The position numbers and the translations under genes were made by a program. This document shows, piece by piece, positions 48,701 through 60,500 of a DNA stretch of 64,000 nt. The DNA is from Cristatella mucedo (Eukaryota; Bryozoa; Phylactolaemata; Cristatellidae): assembly GCA_009760855.2 (NCBI GenBank), contig WPIO01000010.1, positions 3,062,501 to 3,126,500 of the forward strand, in the 5' to 3' direction. The notes under the pieces were generated by a model that was not told the DNA's origin, made no database searches, and saw nothing but the letters and a program-made list of their open reading frames with translations. Numbering within the stretch: the first letter of the stretch is position 1; each line of letters begins with the position of its first letter.

Positions 48701-51700
48701 AGATATATACAGTGGTACATAGGCTTACGAGTTTAATTCGTTCCGTGCTAGAGCTCGTAACTCAAATTACTCGTATGTCAAATCAATTTTTCACATTGAA
48801 ATGAATTGAAATGCCATTTATCTATTCCGGACCCCCAAAAACACTGATTTTGTCACATTTTTAAATTAAAAAATGTATTTATAAATAATGAATGTTGTTT
48901 TAAAAACAATGCAATAGAATGTCTTGCAATAAGCGGTTTTATTAATCCTAATGTACAGGGGTAACTTAAAGATCAGACGACTTAAAAACGCTAAAAGAGT
49001 TAGAGGAGAAGGCTGAAATGAATATCTGAATCTTATTCGCCGATTTTTGCCCTTTTCGCCGGGCTTGCCTCGCTTTCAGTTTATTGGCTGTGCCTTTACG
49101 AGGACGAACCGATAGTTATCAGTTATGCAATGAACTCTCGCACGATGATATTGCCTAAATAGAGTACAGTACATACTTAGCTGTTCCTGCCGTAGTCGGA
49201 TTTAACACCGCAGTCTGGCGATCTTGTGTGCCCAAGCACCACGAAGGCTCGCTCTAGTCTGTTTAGGTGCAAACCAACAGGCCTTCTCTTAGCCTCACAA
49301 CCGGGTCGTAGGGTAGCATCTTGCGACGGAACCTCGTTCGATGCCCTACCCTTATTGGCCTGAGTAACTACACCCATCGTGACGGTTGCTTCGGCAACTA
49401 GCGGTGGAGTATCGAAGCGTAACCCGAATTTTAGCTCGAAACTCAAAGCAAAAAATCGGCCGAGAGACAGCTTCTATCTCGAAATACTATGTCGAGAGAC
49501 TCGTAAGCCGAGGTACCACTGCCCGCGCGCACACGCACGCACGCACGCACGCACGCACGCACACGCACGCACACACACACATACACACGCATATTATCGA
49601 GGAAAAGATTTTTAACTAGTATATTTACATGAGCCAGCGGTGCCCTGTCCCGCCGGGGTCGAGCGTGCGACCCGGGGCTCCCGGTTCAGGAACAGGGACC
49701 ACACGCCTGCCGAGCCGGTAATGGCATCAGAGATGCAGTACCGCCTCAAAGCTGTCCTCTCCGTCCGTGGGATGCCGAGTTCTGCCAGGCAAGCTTCATT
49801 GTCTGGCTACGAGCTGCCGAGAGCCCCGACCACAAAGGGCCTTACCACTGCCGGTCGGTAGCCAACGGTCAGGAAAGACCGGGCAACGGCTGCATATTTA
49901 TCGGTCTTGTTCCGGGCACTACAATCAGGGCATCCTCGCTGCTGTCGAACGGCACCGTATGTATGTGTCTGTGTGTGTGTGCGCGCGTGCATGCAGTGTG
50001 TGCGCGGGCGCGAGTGTGCATGTGTGTACTCGTGTGTGTGCATGTGTGTCTACTAATTGAACTAGAAAGTCCATCATGCCGAAAGATGGCGCACTTGTGT
50101 CCCGTGGCAAGATGAACTTTCGAGAAGCGGCAAGATGGCACACTGTTATATTCTCCTCTGGCAGCAAGACTATTTTTCTGGTCACTTGGCAATGACCGTA
50201 ATCGTACAAATTCTTGCCTTTTCGGTAGTAGTGGCTACAGGAGGCCAGCAGGGTGCCCGGCAATGCTGCCTCGGCCTCCGTGTAATTATTTATGTGACTT
50301 CATCATTAGCAAGAACGGTCCCCCGTGGCACGGTGGAACTGCAGCCCTGAACTGCAGCCCTAAACTGCAGCCCCGAACTGCAGCCCCGTAAGCCGACAGC
50401 CCATGTATGCCATACTGTCTCAGTTGACAGTGAAAAATGTTGCCATTAAAGGTGTGGGTGGCTATTCGACACTTATTAGCCTGTGGCATTGACTCACTAG
50501 ATTGCCCTGTCATTATTTGGCAGCTTATCCGGATAATTTGGGCAGTCACGACTGTACTGCATAACCTTAGTCTTTGCATTGTCTGCTTCTGTGGATGAGC
50601 CACTGCATAGCACGGCTTCGAAATGTTCGGTTCGCTCCGAGGAATGACCCGGTGCCTCTGTGTATGATTCCAGGATGACAGCGAGTCTTCAGAGAGCACT
50701 GTTAGTGCTGCGAGAGCCCGGACATGCAGCGCCAGCGAGACATGCGATGAGACGGCACTCATGAGGAGCCTTGGCCTACCGATCCAATTTGGTGTCAGGC
50801 GCAGGAAGCAGGTTGGCTGTGCTCGAACTAGGGTCTCAGATGTTTGCTACTGCTGCTGCAGCGCTGGGCAGATTCAGCGGCCGTATGACCAGGAAGAATA
50901 GGCGCTATGTGCACAGTCAAGCTTGTGATGAAGTAACTGTCGTCGAGAGCGTCGGAGAGCAGTGGCAGCGCTGTTCACACACCCTTTGTAGGTGCTGCAT
51001 CAACGGCTGTGTGGCTAGAGTGACCTGCTCGTCACTCTGTTTCTAATTTTTGTCTTTAAAAACCGTTAGAGGTCAAGGGAATATTTATAAAATTAATCCG
51101 ACAACCGAGTATTTATTTCAGTACCTTTCAAAAGACAAACCTGTTAGAAATGGAATCGAAGTTCTGACGACTTCTACATAAAAGAAAAATGATTATGCAA
51201 ACCACTTCTAACCCGAATGTAAACCGGAAGCAGCATATCAACAAATGACAAATTTACCAATCTCTGCGTCATATGCGACTTGTTGTTGAGCCTTGGTACA
51301 GCGACACTAAAAACGAAGCTTTTTAAGCATCGAGTTGCACCTCAACAAGCTTCACGCATGTACCTCGATCTACCGAGGCTCAACATGATAGAATACAAGT
51401 CGCAGGTGATGCAGAGATCGGTAAATTTGTCATTTGCAGTTCCCCCTTAAAATCCATGTCAGGCCATGCCTCGCATAGTCGGTCCCCCGTGCAACATCTG
51501 TACTGTCAGCCACTGATCTGGTGGTTGTTACAACTGTGGCTGCACTTTAATGGCTCTCTACTTGAGCTGTGCTCTTTTACGCTGACTGGACCCTGCTCAT
51601 CCCGAGCTGAGAGACCAGTTTGCAAGGCGACGAACCTGTGGCTCTGGCCATAAACGCTTTGCTTCGTCAGCCTGCGCAGTCGTCTCGGCATTCTGGCCCT

Positions 51701-53118
51701 TCCGCAATAAGCCCCGAGTATGGTGGTCCCCCCTGACCGAGGATTAGAGGAGGATTAGAGGCGCAGAGATGAGAACGATGAAAGGTCTGCATGGCCTGGG
51801 TGGGAGCAAAAAGTCGCCTGCTGGGTTTCCTGATATATCTGGAATTGAGGAACTTTATAAAATACTACCCCGGACTAGACTTGCTCGGTGTGCCACCGAA
51901 AAAAAACAGATTATTGATGCTAATCCTTCTTTAATCCAGTTTTTACCTACTTTTTAATTCCCATAGTTTAGGATGATTTTGGATCGTTATATGTATCCAT
52001 TTTTTGTCAGCCATTCTAATAACTCCATGCTGAGGCTGTCTCCGATGTAATGGCAGCCGTGCATGGTGGCTTATCACTATCTTTGTTAAGGTCTTCTAAA
52101 GCCAGTAAGTCGTTCTGCTTTCTGCACTTTCTGCCTGCTCTTATAGTTCCTTTTAATCTTTGTTTTTGTCCGTTCATTATGAGCAAAAACAATTGCGAGA
52201 ACAAGTTTGTTAGATTCCGTACTTTCTTTTCTATCAGAAAATGCAGTTGGGCGATTTTAGTACCCACCTTTTTCGTCGATATTTTTAATCATGTGTTTAA
52301 CCATCTCCCAACCATGGCTGAACGTGCGCAACATCAAGCCTTTTTTCAAACCTCGGCAGCTGCTGTAGAACACCTTGGACCAACCTTCGAGTGTTTTTCT
52401 CCAAAATACAACCCTCAGCCCAATCGAGGGATGCTGATGCAAAAAACGCTTTCGAAATCTGACCGTTTGAAGCTGTAATGGCCCCCCAAGCCATCCTGGC
52501 GGGCTGTTTTTGTATGTTTCTGGCTCATCGAAAAGAAACACGAGATGATGGCAGGCTATTTGCCTCTAATGTTAAGTTTGCAAAGCATATCCTATCTAGT
52601 GGCATCAGTTTGGTTGCCTACAGTTCGCTAAACTGCATTCGTTATTCGTTACGGCGTTAGAGCAAATCTAGGGATGTGAGGTGTTTTTCTTTGACTGAGC
52701 GTGTACTGATGAACCCACCGACGTTGGTCGGGCAATGCATTGCGAGTTTTGGAAATGCTTTCGAAGCTCATTCTTAGTGACCACACATTGCTTACTGAAG
52801 GAATGCGTACCGTCACCCGTATGACATGCACACGTTTGCAGCATGTATGTACATAGCCTAATGAAATGAAAACTTGGCTGCTGCCATTAAATTTGTGACC
52901 CAGCAAGGTAAGACGCTTCCTCCACACTAGAAGTAAGAGATAGCTACGCGAGCTTGTTTGTAATGCCAACAGAAGCAATGCCATGTCAGAACTGACTTGC
53001 TCTTTGGGTATGATCATGTCTGCTTACTTGAACTGGTGAATTGAGGTGGGCCGAGTAGTCCACGGATAGGACCACGTGCGTAAGTGTACTCGCGCACACA
53101 CGTGCACTCACACTCACA

Positions 53119-53162
<44 letters not shown>

Positions 53163-56100
53163 GAACCTCGGCAAAGACTGTAAATAATCTAGGATTTGAA
53201 GCCCAGACAGTGATTAAGCTTGGGCACCATTATTCTGCTGTAGTTGTAATTCGTTGATAGGAGGCAGCTGGAAAGAGGGTTGCAAATGAAAGCTTTGCAT
53301 GGTGCTCTCTTGCAGGTGCATAAGCCTAAATTGATTATACCAGGGTCCGAAGCCTGCCTCCCCGGAAACCCGACTGCTAGTATCTCCCAGCTGCCATTTC
53401 AATCAGTTACTGCTGACTGCTCCGCCGTGCAGGCTTTGTGGCCTCTTTGTAGATGAGTAAGTGTCAGTCAGTTGAAGTGCTAATGCACTCACAGGACTGC
53501 ACTTGCTCCACTTTGTGGTCGGTGGTGTCCCACGTGGCACTGAGAGGGGGCCAGATTGTTCTCAGTTTTCCAGGTCGACCCTCAAACCAAATGAGCCATC
53601 AAAGCTCTGGTCTCCCTCTCTCAGCCCCTGGCTTAAAGTCTTGCTTGACTTTCGGTGGTCACTTTCAGTGGTCGAGTCGAAGCCGGCAAGCTACCTGAGC
53701 TACCCGAGAGTGGTCTATGACTGAAATGGTTCGAAAAGGACTGCTGACGGCTTGTCGGTGTTGAAACAGAGAGGCTTCACCGAATGCCTGCTCTACACTG
53801 AATTCGTGCGACTAGTCGGCGATCGAAGATGTGTATGGCAGTTCATAGCAAGGGCTGTCCTTCTGCCCTGTTGTAAAATAGAGCCAGTGCTTGAGTTTGC
53901 ACTGCCACGTATATCAAGAGTGCCAAGTGACCCACAGTCAATTCAGCCCGAACTTGAACCCTCTGCTGCAGGTCCAGACTTCGTAACGGTGTTTGTCGGT
54001 CGGCCTGACTGTCTCCTTTGTGCTAAATGTATCCACCGTGCATTCACTGTCAAGGATTGTGCATTTTGCATCATGTGGTTTTTTCACGGGTTCAAGATCT
54101 CGGGCACTGTCTGGCTTTTTTCTTGACGTCCTTATGTCGAGTGGCATCTTATGTGACTGTCAGAATCTTTAATGCATTTTTCATTTCCCATTTGTTAATG
54201 ACATGTTTTTAGTCGGGCATCCAGCACTGTATGCTTCAAGATCGTTGGATACAGAAGCTTTTGCTCTGCAGGTCCTAGACTGTGGAACTCACTTCCACAG
54301 TTCTTAGGCAATGATAACTATGATCCTGCTGCCGATTATGGCACATCGTTTCTAGTCGTCGTGAGGTGCTACTTCCAAGCTACTCACCTTCTTGATTGCC
54401 GTCCTCATTCAGCTATGTTTCTCACTTTCTCTTCGTTGCGTGAGATAAAGTCTGTTGGCTACCACATTCGTACCGAAAGCTGCTTAGGTTTTAAGTGAGC
54501 TATAGAAAACTCTCCACTGTAACACCCACTTCGTCTCTCTGGCTTTGTGGACTCATAACCTAGATACAGGTAGACAGACTGCGAATTTGCTTTCCCCTCA
54601 AGTCACAAGAGTTTGCTGCTCGTGTTCATCCTCTAGGCTACAGTTTTTGTGAACTGCATTTTAGTATGCTGACGATAAGTATGACGAAACTTATGTGTGT
54701 TTTGTTGCATGTCTCGTGTAGTGCCATCCCTGAGATTTTTTTACGGTTTTGGCTGGTATGCAGCTGCTTGGTGTTTTTTTTTTTTATTCCGAATGGTTTT
54801 GGCAGGTGTGTTAATGAGGCGTGTCTGCTGCTTTGCAGAAACCTTTAACCTGGCAGCTTCACAGTGATGAGATGGCCACCGAATCACTTGCTAATGATGC
54901 TGAACCCGAAGCCAGCACCAACGGTATGACCGGCTCTCTAACCAACTTACGACGTATGTCCGTGTTCATTTCTTTGCGTGTAAATGTTGTCTTATTGACC
55001 GAAGCACTACCCTTTTTTATGGTGCTTTCAGAGATTGTTCACCGGGCGTGTGCAAGGTCTTTGGCATCTGATGTTGAACTATGCCATGTAAGTGTGATGA
55101 CGACAGCATTGCGTACCCATAGCGATTGCTGCTGCCACTGCAAAACGAATTGAGCTGCTGCGTTGCAAGTCTTGATAGCTCTGCCTTATGCGCTATGTGC
55201 ATGAAGTGTTTGCCATCGATTGGGTAATGCTGTTCTGTGCAAGTTGCTAAATATGCTCTGCCCCATTTTAGTTGCCTTCGAGCATGGATGGCACCAACGA
55301 TGATGGCTGGTCGGTGTGGTGGAGTACTTATGGGGAACAGCTGGTTAGAGATGCTTGGATGGACAAATATGGCAGCTTCTATAATAGTGGTGATGCAGCC
55401 AATGCAGCTGTAGCTGCTGAGCCGCAAGGTACATTGCTGGCTTTGTAGTATGTAGGTTATGCAAAACTTGCTGACTCAACATCTTTCGGGATCCACGGAT
55501 TTACCTTGGCTACTGTGTAGTTGTACCCATGGTCCTGCTTTCTGTGTATCAGCACTGCGGCTCAATCAAACATGGCGTTGTAACTGTTTATGTTTGTATG
55601 AGTGTGTGAACGCATGAGTGTGCACGTGCGTGTGTGCATGTGCACACATGCACGTGCAAATATAGCTCGAGCAGGAGTGCTTGAGCGTGGCACTTCTCGT
55701 GGCACATTCTGCCAGCCTTTTCCCTCCTTGATGTGCAAGATTTCCTTTCTCCCATTCTTTGTTGTGAGTGGCCAGACTAAGCTAGGGGTCTGGTGGGACC
55801 ATATTGTGCTTGCATGCTCATTAGGCCATCAGTGGTTCTTGTTATTCAGCTGCTCGGTCTGTGGCAAGCACGGGGCGAGTATGGCCCCAGCTTGAGGTGT
55901 TATAGAAAGCGAATTGTGGTCACGTGTCACGGTGCATGCGCGACTCTCGAAGTTAAAGCCGAATTAGATTTTTCAAGTCGTTACTTTTAGGCTGCTGATT
56001 TGTCTTGGCAATTTATATAACGGGCTTGTGTCTCACTACCCTTCATTAGATGCTCCCTGTTCGTTGCTGTTAGTAGAGGGAAATGCTCTTTGATTGAGCT

Positions 56101-57437
56101 GACATCAAGCAAAGCAAGATGCCCTAGGCTTTTGTTCTCATCCTTAGAGTAGTTAAACCGATATTTTTTTCGTAGGTCAGTCGATGTGGCATAAGGTGCA
56201 GATATACTTGTGCCATTTTGGAGAAGTAGTGTCTCGTTCACAGAATTGTATAAACCCTGCTGTTATCCTAGCAGTTGTGCAGTGGGGTAGGTCTCACATG
56301 CATTGCTGATGTCATGAATTTCTGTATGATGTAATAGGGTCTGTGTATGTGTGACTGCGTGCATCTCAAGAAGAAGCAGCCTGCCTCGTGAGGAGCGCAT
56401 CTGCTCTAATCTGCGGAACTCACCAGCATGATTGAACTGGCTGCAATTGTGTATTTTTTCCTAAGCATCACTATAGCTCCAAACTATCTCAGCTGTGCTA
56501 TGTTCCCCACCCCTTTCCAAAGGAATTTTTTGTAAACCATATACAGTCAGCCACCGACTTACGATATAGATAGGGACCAGAAAGCCTAGCCTGTTGTAAG
56601 TCGAGTTTTTGTAAGTCGAGAATGGTATATGGTATGCTCTAGTATGATACGTTCTGACGAAGACATTAATGAATAGAGTCTTTGTAAAATACATAGCCAA
56701 TAAGAAATAAATAAGAGCAAGTAAAGATTATATTTACATACTGTAATGTGGAGTATATTTGGCCATGCAGCATCCGGTAGTTGTTGTACTGTGCATTTAA
56801 TACTATTGGGAGGAGGGTGAGGAAGAGTTGGACGATCTTGCTGGAGGATCATCAACTCCTTCCTCTAAACCCTCGTGATCGGTTTTGGCATCGTCAGATT
56901 TACTGACCACATGCAGAGTTTAAAAGTTTTCATGGATATATTTTGTTTTTCGATTTTTTTTGCATGACCACGGTTGAGTTCATATCACCGAGTTTTCGTT
57001 AGTCGAACCGTCATTAGTCGGAAGGGGCTGACTGTGTATTTATATAATGTGTATGGCCTTAATGAGTTTTGCATGGACAACGGCACATCGTTACGGAAAG
57101 CCTACCCACATATGATTTGCCCTTGGTTTCTTCTTCTACTGAAACCTTGGCAGTTTGTCGCTGTTTCAGACAACTCCCAGTACTTATGCGGCAGCCATTA
57201 AACTAGCATGTCCAATTTTTTTGCAGATACTTGTTTTTGCTTCTAATTTTTTGCTTGGTGGTGACGATACGGAAAGCTGGCCATTCAACGGTCAACGTTT
57301 TGGTCAACCGGTGCTACTGACGAATGACGAATAGTTAATTAGCTTACGTTTGTCGACAGAGTTGTCTTCTTGCAGCTATTGCAAATGTGAGGAAAAAACT
57401 GGGGAGCTCCTCACAGCAAAAGGGCCTACCGAGAGTG

Positions 57438-57525
<88 letters not shown>

Positions 57526-57543
57526 CCCTCCCCTACTGTCAGT

Positions 57544-57596
<53 letters not shown>

Positions 57597-60500
57597 CCTT
57601 CACTGTCAGTCTTCAGCCGGCAGTGCCACTCTCCTTGAACTGCTTACCACCGAGTGTGGCTTCTGAATGATGGTCAGCTTGACCTTGGTGAGAGTTGTAT
57701 GTCTTATCGGTTACCATCAGCCCTTCATAGAAAACATATGCAATCACCAATGCTGGACTGGTCAGCAGGACAGTGTGCAATAGTTTTGGATGGTAGAAGC
57801 AGACAGAAATGCTGAACTTGTGCATGACCACTACCATGTTTCAGGCTCGATATATCGGGGCTATCGTGTGATTGTCGGCTGACGACTGTGACGTTTCTTT
57901 GTGAGACTAAACGGTATATTTTATTTAGCTGAAAAGGGTGTGCATGTATGTCTTGTAAAGCATAATCGGCCTTCGGATACTCGACATTCAAATCTTTTTA
58001 GGCATCTCGGCAGCCAAGCACTTGGTCATCCAAACATTTCAGCCTCCGGACGTATGCAGTCATGTTCATTACCACAACGTGCACACACTAACGCACGAAC
58101 ACACACGCGCTTGCAGGCATGCAATTTGGCACACATGTTGATCTTGGTATCTAAAGTACTTCTGGAGGTAGGAACATCGTAAATTCGACCTCTGAGCCGA
58201 ATTTTATGATGTAATCCAAGATGGCTTGCTTAGTGCCCATTATATGTTTATGTACCCTGTACCAGTCATCCGACTTAACACAAAATGTACTGCCAGTAGC
58301 TAAAATGATGCATCTAGGCATCTAACTAAAAAAGACCAAACAAGACTTTGTGTTTGATTTGGAATCCAGTCTTGTTGCATAATCCAAGTCAGTTGCTTCG
58401 ACGTCTCGTTTTTTCTTTTACTGTCTGGGAAGACACATCTAGTGCTAAAAAAGGTCTTCTGTAAGTTACAGAGATATCAACACTTGATGCCTGTTTGCAT
58501 GCCAATGAAAAAATGTCCCCCATAGAAATAAAATCAATTTTTGAGAAGGTGACCAAGCTAATTGTTTTTAGTGACTTACTGAAAGCCCTAGTAAAATATT
58601 GAGTGACCACACTCGTTGGTTTCACCCATGAGTGAAACTCAAAACTTGAATAACAGTGCTTCCGGTGAGAACGATAAACTGCATTTATAAATAATTGTAT
58701 GATGCCAATGATAGTTATCTTGGCAGGTAGTCTATGTAAAAGCTTTTTCTTTCGTGCATCCATCCATACCAGTGCATTATAGGCATGCATCGAAGTCTTG
58801 ATACAGCACATTGACATTGCTTCTTTCATCCGTGAGTACATAAACGCCTCATCAGTTCCCTAGATAGCCTGTCTGGTTTCAGGCAGGTGTTCCGTAAACG
58901 CTGCCCCAATGCCCACTGGGATTTTCGAAACACGATGGCAGGGATCAGGAAGGTGAGACGATGATTGACCACCTGGTCCTTTTGGAGCGACTCTCGACAT
59001 GTCGAGGGATCACTGGCATCACATTGGTAAACCAGGTTAGGTCCTAACTTAGGGAGAGATGTAACATAACGTAAGTATCGCCATCTGTAACTCCACAAAG
59101 ACTATGTGGGCGTTACGCAAGAGAGTTTTGTATAGCACACTCACAGCCTAATCGGCCTTTAGTACTCGTTCGGTAGCCAACAGACTTCATCTCAAGCAAC
59201 AAAGAGAAAGTGAGTGAGAAGCAAAGATTAGTCAGAAAAGCAGTTGAGGTAGTGAGTAGCATGGAAGTTGCAGCTTAGGACGGCTGAGCAAAGGACGTGC
59301 CAAAGACGGCAGCAGGAGTGTAGATGTCGTTGCCTAAGAATTGTGGAAGCAAGCTCCACAGTCTCGGACCCGCAGAGCAAAAGCTTTTGTTGCCAATGGT
59401 CTTTAAGAGGAGGTATGAGACAGCTAATTTGTTGTCCATATCGGACCTGAAGGCATGAGGAGGCTGAAACTGGTCCCCAATGCAGCTTGGTATGAAGGAG
59501 CCAAGCCATGGCGGACCTGGTGGTTCAGCTTGAGAACTTTGCTCTGTATCTGTTGATCAACCGGCAGCCATCCAAGCTCTTTCAGCAAAGGAGACACGAG
59601 GTCAAACCTCGGAGAATTGTAAACCAGCCTTGGAGCCATATTCATCACCAGCTGCAGTGGCCGTAGTGGCTCTTTTCGTTAGCCCAGTCATTAGGAAATT
59701 TCAATAATCTAGCCGAGACAGAGCTAGATATAGTTAAATTTTTTTTACGCCACCGTGGAAGACAGTTTGTAATCTTAGATAAGGATCTAGCATGATGGCT
59801 AGCTGTGGAAGCAGTCTTAATGAGGCTTTTGAAATTTAGGCAGCTGCAGAAGACGACACCTAAAGTCCGAGCACAAGGTGATGGTCACATTACAGTTTCA
59901 CCTATAAGAACAGCAACTACTTCTAGTCCAGGCACTTGCTTAGGGTGTCCTGTGAGTAGCAGTTCTGTTTTATCCTTGTTTAAATACATTAAATTAATAT
60001 AATTCATTTGTATAGCACCCCAAGAGAACTTAATTTCTATTCAGGCGCTTCACATATGCCTCGGGGCTCGAGCCGGTGACCTCAGCCAGATCTTGGTCGG
60101 GGCAAGCACCTTAACCACTGGACCAAACCTAGTTAAAGCAAATTTGCTGACATCCAGGATCGAATGTCTGCAAGGTAAGCATTCAGTTTATCAGTCACTG
60201 AAGCAGATACCGACGGTTTAAATGACAAATACAGCTGAGTATCATCAGCATTAAAGTGATAGCCTATTCCATGGGCCCGAATCACTTTTCCCAGAGATTG
60301 ATTATAAATCGAGAACAGTGAATGACATAAGACGACCCGTGAGGGACTCCACGGGTAACTGGTCTGATGGAACGCGATCGGAAAAGTACGATTTAAACCA
60401 CGCCATTGCCTCGTCTGCCAGACCGATCGTTGTTCCCATTCGTTCTAGTAGGATATCTTGATGAATAGTATCGAAGGCAGCTGATAAGTCTAGGGCAGTG

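Noticed and set aside
55850-55896. Small possible TGS1 exon (acceptor gttattcag, donor-like gtgtta)
   Set aside because: The entry phase fits but the donor is poor, the peptide has no TGS1 feature, and its exit phase does not fit the 62212 exon.
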